Shown: piece after piece, positions 1-5,089 of the stretch
How positions within the stretch are numbered: the first letter of the stretch is position 1
Layout: the number at the start of each line of letters is the position of its first letter
NCBI GenBank assembly: GCA_947653315.1
Contig: CANTGP010000239.1
Span: 1-5,286 of the forward strand
DNA: 5,286 nucleotides
Direction of reading: 5' to 3'
Source: an uncultured Lachnospiraceae bacterium
GTDB lineage: Bacteria; Bacillota; Clostridia; Lachnospirales; Lachnospiraceae
Notes under the pieces: model-generated
Told to the model about the DNA's origin: nothing
What the model saw: only the letters and a program-made list of their open reading frames with translations
Databases searched by the model: none
Made by a program: the position numbers and the translations under genes

Positions 1-2
1 GT

Positions 3-70
3 TTTATAATATTATATGCCATATATTATGTTTCCTTGGTTCATACTATATAACATATAATATTATATGT
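3..70. promoter_or_regulatory. AT-rich palindromic operator-like region upstream of the aldo/keto reductase
   Basis: Positions 53-70 read ACATATAATATTATATGT, a perfect 18-bp palindrome. A 14-nt stretch of it, TATAATATTATATG (56-69), recurs exactly at 5-18, an offset of 51 bp or about five helical turns. Between them, 20-30 (CATATATTATG) resembles the reverse complement of the same element with one base deleted. The palindrome contains TATAAT on both strands (56-61 and the complement of 62-67), so a protein bound here could block a -10 element. No convincing -35 stands 16-18 bp away; TTGGTT at 36-41 is only 14 bp off. Inference: a dimeric regulator's operator, serving the reductase or a divergent gene left of the window. 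The AT bias means some of this symmetry could be chance. Confidence 0.45.
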
Positions 71-89
71 CAATAATTTTTTTCATTTT

Positions 90-111
90 ATTTCAGGCTG
101 AACGGTTACCA
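90..111 (+). repeat. Dispersed 22-nt intergenic repeat, copy 1
   Basis: This 22-nt sequence begins ATTTCAGGCTGAA and ends GTTACCA. It matches the copy at 3049-3070 (+) at 18 of 22 positions and the copy at 5145-5166 (-) at 18 of 22. All three copies lie in intergenic DNA, and the fixed ends are ATTTCAGGC and GTTAYC. No element of known function is recognised; a short dispersed extragenic repeat is the simplest reading. Confidence 0.5.
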
Positions 112-141
112 TGGGAGAAAGACCTTAGTCGGGCGGCGGCA

Positions 142-170
142 TTGAAATCCCCTCCGGGTTATGATACCAT
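142..170 (+). promoter_or_regulatory. Candidate promoter of the aldo/keto reductase
   Basis: TTGAAA (142-147, 5 of 6 to the -35 consensus) is followed after 17 bp by TACCAT (165-170, 4 of 6 to the -10). The closer -10 match TATGAT (160-165) would be only 12 bp from TTGAAA. Transcription would start near 177, giving a leader of about 25 nt that contains the ribosome binding site. The call is tentative because the AT-rich block at 3-70 offers other -10 elements. Confidence 0.3.
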
Positions 171-200
171 TAAATATACCAGTCAAAAGGAGGACTTTAT

Positions 201-1343
201 ATGAAATATCGGACACTAGGAAAAACGGGATTGCATGTCAGTGAGATTGGACTTGGCGCGGAATGGCTGGAACGCCATAACGCCGCAGAAGTAAAAGCAA
301 TCATTGACCGCTGCGCACAGGCAGGAATCAATATCCTGGACTGCTGGATGTCAGAACCAAATGTACGTTCCAATATCGGAGCGGCACTGGAAGGACAGCG
401 GGAACGCTGGATCATTCAGGGACATATCGGTTCCACATGGCAGAATGGCCAGTATGTACGCACGCGGGAGCTTGAAAAAGTCCGGGAGGCTTTCCAAGAC
501 CTGCTTGACCGGCTGCATACAGATTACATAGACCTTGGAATGATTCATTTTGTGGATGAGACTGCGGAATTCCACAAAATCATGGACGGCGAATTTCTCT
601 CTTATGTCAAGGGACTGAAGCAAAAAGGCATCATCCGCCATATCGGAATGAGCACCCACAATCCGGATGTCGCAAGGCTCGCGGCACAGAGCGGTACCGT
701 GGAAATGCTTCTCTTTTCCGTCAACCCTGCCTTTGACATGTTACCGGCCAGCGAGGACTTAAACGAGTACTTCAAGGACGAATACGCCGGGAACATTGGC
801 GGTATCGCACCGGAGCGCGCAGAATTATATCGGATCTGTGAACAAAACGACATCGGCATCACCGTCATGAAAGGTTATGCCGGCGGCAGGCTGTTCTCCG
901 CAGACACTTCACCTTTCGGCGTAGCGCTGACCCCGGTCCAATGTCTGCACTATGCATTGACCAGACCCGCCGTTGCCAGTGTCCTTGCCGGATATGACAC
1001 ACCGGAACACGTTGATGCGGCTGTTGCCTACGAAACTGCCTCCGGGGAGGAAAAAGATTATGCCAGCGTCCTTGCAGGCGCACCGCGCCATGCCTATGCC
1101 GGACAATGCACTTACTGCGGCCATTGTGCGCCATGCCCGTCAGGCATTGATATCGCCATGGTCAACAAACTGTATGATTTGGCCAAAATGCAGGATACCG
1201 TTCCCCCGACCGTCCGCGCACATTATGAAAACCTGTCCGCACATGCCGCAGACTGCATAAAATGCGGCGGCTGTGAATCGCGCTGTCCGTTTGGCGTGCA
1301 TGTGACGGAACGCATGGAGGCCGCCGCGGAACTTTTTAAGTAA
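201..1343 (+). CDS. Aldo/keto reductase family oxidoreductase with C-terminal double [4Fe-4S] ferredoxin-like domain
   Basis: A 380-aa cytoplasmic oxidoreductase of the COG1453 type. The TIM-barrel aldo/keto reductase domain fills about residues 1-285, opening with MKYRTLGKTGLHVSEIGLGA and including HTDYIDLGMIH and IRHIGMSTHN. The C-terminal domain has two cysteine sets: C303, C306, C309, C312-P and C352, C355, C358, C362-P, enough for two [4Fe-4S] clusters. Of the classical tetrad, Asp47 and His116 are present. The Tyr position aligns with Glu52 (in MSEPNVRSNIG), and the Lys position aligns with His75 (in QGHIG). From memory, related clostridial proteins share the MSEP and QGHIG motifs, so this looks like a subfamily trait rather than decay. 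AAGGAGG at 187-193, 7 nt before ATG, fixes the start. It is a single-gene unit convergent with pdxT. The substrate is unknown, and ferredoxin or flavodoxin coupling is only an inference. Confidence 0.9.
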   Translation: MKYRTLGKTGLHVSEIGLGAEWLERHNAAEVKAIIDRCAQAGINILDCWMSEPNVRSNIGAALEGQRERWIIQGHIGSTWQNGQYVRTRELEKVREAFQDLLDRLHTDYIDLGMIHFVDETAEFHKIMDGEFLSYVKGLKQKGIIRHIGMSTHNPDVARLAAQSGTVEMLLFSVNPAFDMLPASEDLNEYFKDEYAGNIGGIAPERAELYRICEQNDIGITVMKGYAGGRLFSADTSPFGVALTPVQCLHYALTRPAVASVLAGYDTPEHVDAAVAYETASGEEKDYASVLAGAPRHAYAGQCTYCGHCAPCPSGIDIAMVNKLYDLAKMQDTVPPTVRAHYENLSAHAADCIKCGGCESRCPFGVHVTERMEAAAELFK

Positions 1344-1344
1344 A

Positions 1345-1372
1345 CAAAACGATACCGGTCAGCCCGCTTTTG
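1345..1372 (-). terminator. Weak possible terminator hairpin at the pdxT 3' end
   Basis: Read on the minus strand, CAAAAGCG (1372-1365) can pair with CGTTTTG (1351-1345) with one bulged G, and T-rich DNA (GTTTACTT) follows. The pdxT stop codon lies in the loop. The stem is mostly A-T pairs, so this is a poor terminator at best. No better hairpin exists in the 15 bp between pdxT and the reductase. Confidence 0.2.
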
Positions 1373-1922
1373 CAAACAGCATCTCGTAAACGGACCGCAC
1401 CCCCGCAAGCTCCGGGTGGAACGACACGCCGATTTGGTTTTTGTAACGGACCGCCACAATGTGCCCATCCACCTTCGCCAATACTTCTACGCCTTCCCCG
1501 GTTTTTTCGATATAAGGCGCACGGATGAAAACCATCGGAATCTCCCCCGTTTTGCCAAAAGCTGCCTCCGTCCGGAAACTTCCAAGCTGCCGACCGTAAG
1601 CATTGCGTTTTACGGTCACGGGCAGCGTCGCCAAATGGGGGGCTTCCCCGTCCGACAGTTCCCCTGCCAGCAGGATCAGCCCCGCACAGGTTCCCAAAAC
1701 CGGCAGTCCGTTTTTGATTTTTTCCCTTATGGGCTCCATCAGCCCAAGCTCCCGCATCAGTTTCCCCATAACGGTGCTCTCCCCGCCGGGCAGGATCAGG
1801 GCGTCAAATTCCTGCCCAAGATCCTGTTTCCGCCTGATTTCAAAATACTCCACTCCCATTTCCCCAAGCATATGCTCCTGTTCCGCAAAAGCCCCCTGTA
1901 ATGCCAATACCGCTGCTTTCAT
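1359..1922 (-). CDS. pdxT: Pyridoxal 5'-phosphate synthase glutaminase subunit PdxT
   Basis: A 187-aa class I glutamine amidotransferase that hydrolyses glutamine and passes ammonia to PdxS in the DXP-independent vitamin B6 pathway. It acts in the cytoplasm, in a complex of up to twelve PdxT on a PdxS dodecamer. Visible motifs are the N-terminal AVLALQGAFAEQ, PGGEST (45-50), the nucleophile Cys79 in GTCAG, and the His169-Glu171 pair in FHPEL, giving a complete catalytic triad. RRKQDL (30-35) and SFRTEAAF (115-122) also fit the family. Length is normal (about 185-200 aa). It is the second gene of a pdxS-pdxT operon, 56 bp after pdxS. AAGGAG (1935-1940) lies 11 nt before the ATG, slightly far, and an A-rich AAAAAAGG fills the gap. 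No other start fits the family N-terminus. Confidence 0.96.
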   Translation of the reverse strand: MKAAVLALQGAFAEQEHMLGEMGVEYFEIRRKQDLGQEFDALILPGGESTVMGKLMRELGLMEPIREKIKNGLPVLGTCAGLILLAGELSDGEAPHLATLPVTVKRNAYGRQLGSFRTEAAFGKTGEIPMVFIRAPYIEKTGEGVEVLAKVDGHIVAVRYKNQIGVSFHPELAGVRSVYEMLFAKAG

Positions 1923-1934
1923 CCTTTTTTCCGC

Positions 1935-1966
1935 TCCTTCTTATTCCCGGTCCTTCTTATTCCCGG
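1935..1966 (-). repeat. 16-bp tandem duplication carrying the pdxT ribosome binding site
   Basis: TCCTTCTTATTCCCGG occurs at 1935-1950 and again at 1951-1966. On the coding strand this is CCGGGAATAAGAAGGA twice, so the AAGGA of the Shine-Dalgarno is present in duplicate: AAGGAG nearer pdxT and AAGGAC 16 nt upstream. A degenerate third copy (GGGAAATAAGAACC, 1975-1988) includes the pdxS stop codon TAA. This suggests stepwise slippage expansion of the gene junction starting from the end of pdxS. Confidence 0.85.
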
Positions 1967-1978
1967 TCCCACCGGTTC

Positions 1979-2857
1979 TTATTTCCCGCGCTCCGCCATC
2001 AGCAGTTCGATTTCACTTTCATTAATTCCCACCATGGCTTCGCCCAAATCCTCCGACAGTTCCGCCAAAAGCGCTGCATCCTTGTAGTTCGTCACCGCTT
2101 TTACAATCGCCTGTGCGCGTTTTGCGGGATTCCCCGACTTAAAGATACCGGAACCCACAAACACGCCTTCCGCCCCTAACTGCATCATCAGCGCCGCGTC
2201 TGCCGGGGTTGCAATTCCCCCTGCCGCAAAATTCACCACAGGCAGCTTTCCGTTTTCCTGTACGTACCGCACCAGTTCATAGGGTACCTGCAAATCCTTT
2301 GCCGCCTGATATAATTCATCTTTGCGCATGGAGGTAATCTCCGCCATCTGTTTCTGCATTTTGCGCATATGGCGCACCGCCTGCACGACGTCTCCCGTCC
2401 CCGGCTCCCCTTTGGTGCGGATCATGGAAGCGCCTTCCGAAATCCTCCGCAGCGCTTCCCCCAAATCTTTCGCACCGCAGACAAAAGGAACCCTAAACTG
2501 CGTCTTGTCAATGTGGTATACGTCATCCGCGGGAGACAGTACCTCGCTTTCATCAATATAATCGATTTCAATTGCTTCCAAAATCTGCGCTTCCGCAAAA
2601 TGACCAATCCGGCACTTTGCCATTACCGGAATCGAAACCGCCGCCTGGATTTCCTTAATCATCTTCGGGTCGCTCATCCTTGCCACACCGCCCGCAGCCC
2701 TGATGTCCGCCGGAATTTTCTCCAGCGCCATCACCGCACAGGCTCCTGCCGCCTGCGCAATCTCTGCCTGCTCCGGCGTCGTTACATCCATAATCACCCC
2801 GCCCTTCAGCATTTGTGCCAGTTCCTTGTTTAGTTCATACCTCTCGTTCTGATTCAT
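1979..2857 (-). CDS. pdxS: Pyridoxal 5'-phosphate synthase lyase subunit PdxS
   Basis: A 292-aa (beta/alpha)8 enzyme that forms PLP from ribose 5-phosphate (or ribulose 5-phosphate), glyceraldehyde 3-phosphate and ammonia supplied by PdxT. Key parts are visible: Asp24 in GGVIMDV, the Schiff-base Lys81 in MAKCRIGH, the second lysine Lys149 in RTKGEPGTG, the phosphate-binding [14 protein letters not shown] (209-222) and VGSGIFKS (234-241). These lysines have the same numbers as in the Bacillus subtilis enzyme, and the length matches the family. It leads the operon, with pdxT 56 bp downstream. The start is supported by the family N-terminus [16 protein letters not shown] and by a modest GAAGGG (2864-2869), 6 nt before ATG. 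A 6-bp hairpin abuts that site. No MocR-type PdxR regulator gene lies in the window. Confidence 0.97.
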   Translation of the reverse strand: MNQNERYELNKELAQMLKGGVIMDVTTPEQAEIAQAAGACAVMALEKIPADIRAAGGVARMSDPKMIKEIQAAVSIPVMAKCRIGHFAEAQILEAIEIDYIDESEVLSPADDVYHIDKTQFRVPFVCGAKDLGEALRRISEGASMIRTKGEPGTGDVVQAVRHMRKMQKQMAEITSMRKDELYQAAKDLQVPYELVRYVQENGKLPVVNFAAGGIATPADAALMMQLGAEGVFVGSGIFKSGNPAKRAQAIVKAVTNYKDAALLAELSEDLGEAMVGINESEIELLMAERGK

Positions 2858-2868
2858 CTTTTTCCCTT

Positions 2869-2886
2869 CATGCCGTTAATGGCATG
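2869..2886 (-). promoter_or_regulatory. Hairpin abutting the pdxS ribosome binding site
   Basis: The minus strand reads CATGCC-ATTAAC-GGCATG, a perfect 6-bp inverted repeat with a 6-nt loop. Its last G is the first base of the GAAGGG Shine-Dalgarno of pdxS. As RNA it would stack directly against the ribosome binding site; as DNA it could be a dimer operator. It lies downstream of any likely promoter, so either roadblock or translational control is possible. Function is inferred from position only. Confidence 0.4.
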
Positions 2887-2901
2887 GTTCCTTTCTTTTA
2901 T

Positions 2902-3011
2902 TTTTCATTTTTTCCCATTCCAGTTTTCATGCAACTTAAATAATACCCCAATCTGCACATATGAAAAGATACACTTTTCATTTTTTCAACCATACCAGTT
3001 TCCCATAACTT
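2902..3011 (-). repeat. Pair of imperfect direct repeats in the pdxS upstream region
   Basis: The segment 2902-2937 and the segment 2975-3011 are related: both start TTTTCATTTTTTC, then share CCAT(T/A)CCAGTTT (2915-2926 and 2990-3001) and end in CAT..AACTT. The CCATWCCAGTTT cores are 75 bp apart, close to seven helical turns. On the pdxS coding strand the core is AAACTGGWATGG. The copies lie on either side of a candidate pdxS promoter. They may be a duplicated regulator site or an old local duplication. Confidence 0.6.
2940..2967 (-). promoter_or_regulatory. Candidate pdxST promoter
   Basis: On the minus strand TTTTCA (2967-2962, 4 of 6) and TATTAT (2945-2940, 5 of 6) are 16 bp apart, with a predicted start near 2933 and a leader of about 75 nt. 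A competing pair is TTGAAA (2989-2984) and TTTCAT (2966-2961), 17 bp apart. Both lie between or within the direct repeats. The sequence alone does not decide between them. Confidence 0.35.
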
Positions 3012-3048
3012 CTGCCGAATATCCCAAAATATAATGCCGCATCCTAAC

Positions 3049-3070
3049 ATTTCAGGCCGGGCTGTTACCA
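3049..3070 (+). repeat. Dispersed 22-nt intergenic repeat, copy 2
   Basis: It begins ATTTCAGGCCGGG and ends CTGTTACCA, 18 of 22 identical to copy 1 (90-111) and 16 of 22 to copy 3 (5145-5166, -). With copy 3 it also shares the two preceding bases, making a common AACATTTCAGGC. It lies between the pdxS and small-gene promoters and encodes nothing recognisable. Confidence 0.5.
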
Positions 3071-3097
3071 AATTTAACGAACAAAACGAATTCCATG

Positions 3098-3126
3098 TTG
3101 TATTTTTATCCAATCTAAGTTACAAT
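3098..3126 (+). promoter_or_regulatory. Candidate promoter of the small hypothetical gene
   Basis: TACAAT (3121-3126, 5 of 6 to the -10) stands 17 bp after TTGTAT (3098-3103, 3 of 6 to the -35). Transcription would start near 3133, leaving a leader of about 75 nt. A second possibility is TATAAG (3143-3148) with TTACAA (3120-3125), also 17 bp apart. The -35 is weak in both. Confidence 0.3.
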
Positions 3127-3184
3127 AAAAATAGCAAAAGCGTATAAGGGCAATAAAATAATGAATAAAGAATGGTAATTCCCC

Positions 3185-3202
3185 TGGAAACGCTTTGGGA
3201 GG
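3185..3202 (+). promoter_or_regulatory. Start-deciding ribosome binding site, overlapped by a cre-like sequence
   Basis: GGGAGG (3197-3202) lies 7 nt before ATG at 3210 and selects that codon over an in-frame TTG at 3195, which overlaps the site itself. TGGAAACGCTTTGG (3185-3198) runs into it. That sequence keeps the TG-AA-CG-T core of the CcpA site consensus TGWAANCGNTNWCA but misses the final CA and one W. The ribosome site is firm; the CcpA reading is weak. Confidence 0.5.
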
Positions 3203-3209
3203 CGAGAAG

Positions 3210-3521
3210 ATGAGAAAAGAGTACAAGAGAGCGTCACTTATCGTGAGCGCGGAACAATATGAAATGAACAAGGGATTGGAAGACGGTTTTGAACTTTATA
3301 CAAAGGTAGTCACAAACGGCTGGATCAGTCCTGATAATCTGGTTCATATCACCCGCCCGGACGGTGCGGTTGTCTGCCCGTACATCAAAAACAGGCGCGG
3401 CGTCACCTTTATCCGCGAAGGAGACTATGTAATTTTCGACGACAACAATGAACGCCACGTATGCGGCGCCGATAAATTCCCCTTAAGATACAAACCCTTA
3501 GAGGAAAATACGGAAGAATAA
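3210..3521 (+). CDS. Small hypothetical protein with a PGDYG-like C-terminal half
   Basis: A 103-aa soluble protein of unknown function, with no signal peptide, membrane segment or cysteine cluster. The N-terminal half (about residues 1-60) includes KRASLIVSAEQYEMNKGLED and WISPDNLVHITRPDG. The C-terminal part, REGDYVIFDDNNERHVCGAD then KFPLRYKPLEE (69-99), resembles the end of PGDYG-type proteins: Gly-Asp-Tyr/Trp, a hydrophobic strand, a turn, a C/P-x-x-D-x-F motif and a final Y-x-P. Such small beta-rich proteins are common near phage genes, but no phage gene is seen here. The likeness is by eye and may be distant. ATG 3210 is chosen over TTG 3195 because GGGAGG (3197-3202) precedes it by 7 nt. 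It diverges from pdxST, is a single-gene unit, and its stop codon lies in a 15-bp tandem duplication. Confidence 0.75.
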   Translation: MRKEYKRASLIVSAEQYEMNKGLEDGFELYTKVVTNGWISPDNLVHITRPDGAVVCPYIKNRRGVTFIREGDYVIFDDNNERHVCGADKFPLRYKPLEENTEE

Positions 3522-3539
3522 ATCACGGAAGAATAAATA
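3510..3539 (+). repeat. 15-bp tandem duplication over the stop codon of the small gene
   Basis: ACGGAAGAATAAAT appears at 3510-3523 and 3525-3538, a period of 15 bp. Because 15 is a multiple of three, the frame reads T-E-E-stop, I, T-E-E-stop. The second TAA (3534-3536) would catch any readthrough after four residues. Either copy could be the original. Confidence 0.85.
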
Positions 3540-3565
3540 ATTTGAAAAAAAATATAAGATATGTA

Positions 3566-3603
3566 AAATACCCTGCAATTCATTCCATTATTACAGGGTA
3601 TTT
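3566..3603. terminator. Hairpin terminator, probably bidirectional
   Basis: AAATACCCTG (3566-3575) and CAGGGTATTT (3594-3603) form a perfect 10-bp stem with an 18-nt loop. On the plus strand a T-rich tail follows (TTGTGTCTGTTTTT, reaching 3618). On the minus strand an interrupted T tract ending in eight Ts follows (complement of 3545-3565). It lies 44 bp after the small gene and suits that gene best; the long loop lowers confidence in its efficiency. Confidence 0.6.
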
Positions 3604-3662
3604 GTTGTGTCTGTTTTTCCGTTCCGGGATGTTTTTTCCTGTACGGACCTGAAATAATACGG

Positions 3663-3702
3663 CGCCCCTTTTCCAAACACACATTTTGCTGAAAAAGGGG
3701 CG
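3663..3702. terminator. GC-rich hairpin terminator between the convergent small gene and GH13 gene
   Basis: CGCCCCTTTT (3663-3672) pairs perfectly with AAAAGGGGCG (3693-3702) around a 20-nt loop. The plus strand continues TTGTTCTTTTTACC, a fair terminator tail; the minus strand continues CCGTATTATTT. It begins 28 bp past the GH13 stop and lies about 140 bp past the small gene's stop, so it probably ends the GH13 transcript and backs up the first terminator. CCGTTCCGG follows both hairpins (3619-3627 and 3715-3723). Confidence 0.6.
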
Positions 3703-3730
3703 TTGTTCTTTTTACCGTTCCGGTACCTGT

Positions 3731-5041
3731 CTATTTTTCCATCTTCCAAAAGTAAGCGCTGTACGGAGGAAGTTCGCTGCCTCCGCCGAAATCATGTTTC
3801 TCACCGGAAATCAGGTCCACTGCCGTCCCGCAGCCTGCATCAAAGTGTGCCGTATACGGCTCACTGTCCGCATTAATTGCCACAAGCACCCTTTCCCCTT
3901 CCGTTTTCCTCTCAAAAATACACTGCTTATTGGTGAGAACCACCGAACGGAAATCCCCGTAGTTCAGCGCCTTTGAATTTTTCTTCGCTTCCGCCAGCTT
4001 CGCGATAAATTCCGACAATCCGTTAAACTCCGGTTTCTCGAAACATGCCCGGAGTGCAGGGTCCCCCTGCCCCTTGTCCGCTTTTGCCCCCCATTCGCTT
4101 CCGTAATACACACAGGGGATTCCCGGCATACCGAAGCAGAGCGCATAAATCAACGGCAGGTGTTTTTCATTGGTAAGTATGCTCGCCACCCTTGACACGT
4201 CATGGTTATCCACAAAAGACAGCATATGCTTTCCACGGTAAAGGGTCCAGTTCTCCGGTCCGAACTGTCGAAGCAGGGAATGGACGATTTCAAACATATT
4301 CATACTGTTGAAACTGGAGTACAGTCCCTTATAGCACTCATAATTGGTTGCGGAATGAAGCATCCCATCATTGACCATTTGGTTATAATCACCGTGCAGC
4401 ATCTCGCCAAGCAGATAAAAATCTTCTTTCTTCCCGTCCGTAAAGCTGCGCAGCCTGCGCACAAAATCATGGTCCAAACAATACGCCACATCCAAACGCA
4501 GCCCGTCGATATCAAATTCCTTAATCCACATATCCACACTGTCCAAAATATGGCGGACCACTTCTTCATTACGCAGGTTTAACTTCACCAAATCGTAATT
4601 TCCTTCCCAGCCTTCATACCACAGACCGTCATTGTAATTGGAATTGCCGCCGAGGTTAATATGGAACCAGTTTAAGTACGGGGAATGTTCCCTGTTTTTC
4701 ACCACATCCTGGAACTGGTAAAATCCCCTTCCCACATGGTTAAACACACCGTCCAGCACCACTTTTATTCCGTTTTCATGCAGTTTGCCGCACACTTCCT
4801 TAAAATCATCGTTATTGCCGAGCCTGCAGTCGATTTTTTTATAATCCCTTGTATTATATCCATGGGTATCGGATTCAAATACCGGGGAAAAATAAACCGC
4901 ATTAATCCCCAGCTTCTTCATATGGGGAATCCAATCCAATACCTTTAAAATCCTGGACTGCTCCACCCCGTCGTTTTCAAAAGGCGCTCCGCAGAACCCC
5001 AGTGGATAAATCTGATAAAATACGCTTTCATATGCCCACAT
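3731..5041 (-). CDS. GH13 alpha-amylase family glycoside hydrolase (maltodextrin-degrading type)
   Basis: A 436-aa cytoplasmic enzyme expected to act on alpha-glucans such as maltodextrins by the retaining GH13 mechanism. It opens with WAYESVFYQIYPLGFCGAPF. The conserved regions are in order: region I DGVFNH (97-102), region II GLRLDVAYC (180-188) with nucleophile Asp184, region III LGEMLHG (211-217) with acid/base Glu213, and region IV FVDNHD (276-281) with stabiliser Asp281. VKLN (152-155) resembles the LPKLN region of cyclomaltodextrinase/neopullulanase relatives. A short beta-sandwich domain C fills the last 80 or so residues. There is no signal peptide and none of the N-terminal CBM34 domain that makes typical neopullulanases near 580-600 aa. 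An upstream in-frame ATG at 5062 would add 7 residues, but the GGGAGGT site (5051-5057) lies inside that extension, so 5041 is preferred. Substrate specificity cannot be read from sequence. It appears to be a single-gene unit. Confidence 0.93.
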   Translation of the reverse strand: MWAYESVFYQIYPLGFCGAPFENDGVEQSRILKVLDWIPHMKKLGINAVYFSPVFESDTHGYNTRDYKKIDCRLGNNDDFKEVCGKLHENGIKVVLDGVFNHVGRGFYQFQDVVKNREHSPYLNWFHINLGGNSNYNDGLWYEGWEGNYDLVKLNLRNEEVVRHILDSVDMWIKEFDIDGLRLDVAYCLDHDFVRRLRSFTDGKKEDFYLLGEMLHGDYNQMVNDGMLHSATNYECYKGLYSSFNSMNMFEIVHSLLRQFGPENWTLYRGKHMLSFVDNHDVSRVASILTNEKHLPLIYALCFGMPGIPCVYYGSEWGAKADKGQGDPALRACFEKPEFNGLSEFIAKLAEAKKNSKALNYGDFRSVVLTNKQCIFERKTEGERVLVAINADSEPYTAHFDAGCGTAVDLISGEKHDFGGGSELPPYSAYFWKMEK

Positions 5042-5050
5042 CTTATTTTT

Positions 5051-5057
5051 ACCTCCC
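5051..5057 (-). promoter_or_regulatory. Ribosome binding site deciding the GH13 start
   Basis: The minus strand reads GGGAGGT, 9 nt before ATG at 5041. It is the only strong Shine-Dalgarno here. The alternative ATG at 5062 is preceded only by AGAAGAAAG, so the 5041 start is favoured. Confidence 0.8.
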
Positions 5058-5089
5058 GTCATGTGTCTTTCTTCTGAAAGTCCTTTTCT

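Noticed and set aside
1416..1901. 161-aa plus-strand open frame opposite pdxT
   Set aside because: It is antisense to a complete, clearly recognised pdxT and its translation resembles no protein family.
2369..2833. 154-aa plus-strand open frame opposite pdxS
   Set aside because: It is antisense to a full-length pdxS and Arg/His-rich, as expected from reading a conserved gene backwards.
2902..3011. Possible CRISPR-type repeats
   Set aside because: There are only two imperfect copies with length differences, and no array or cas genes.
3008..3024. CTTCTGCCGAATA similar to CTTCTGCCGGATA at 5138-5150
   Set aside because: The match is short, its spacing to the 22-nt repeat differs and its orientation relative to it is opposite, so chance is likely.
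2898..3113. 71-aa open frame on the minus strand upstream of pdxS
   Set aside because: It has no Shine-Dalgarno, spans the promoter region and direct repeats, and its repeated METGM/MKTGM-like segments simply reflect the DNA repeat.
3195..3209. TTG start for the small gene
   Set aside because: The TTG overlaps the GGGAGG ribosome site that correctly serves ATG 3210.
5042..5062. GH13 start at the upstream ATG (5062)
   Set aside because: The strong GGGAGGT site falls inside this extension, and family members begin near the WAYESVFYQIYP segment.
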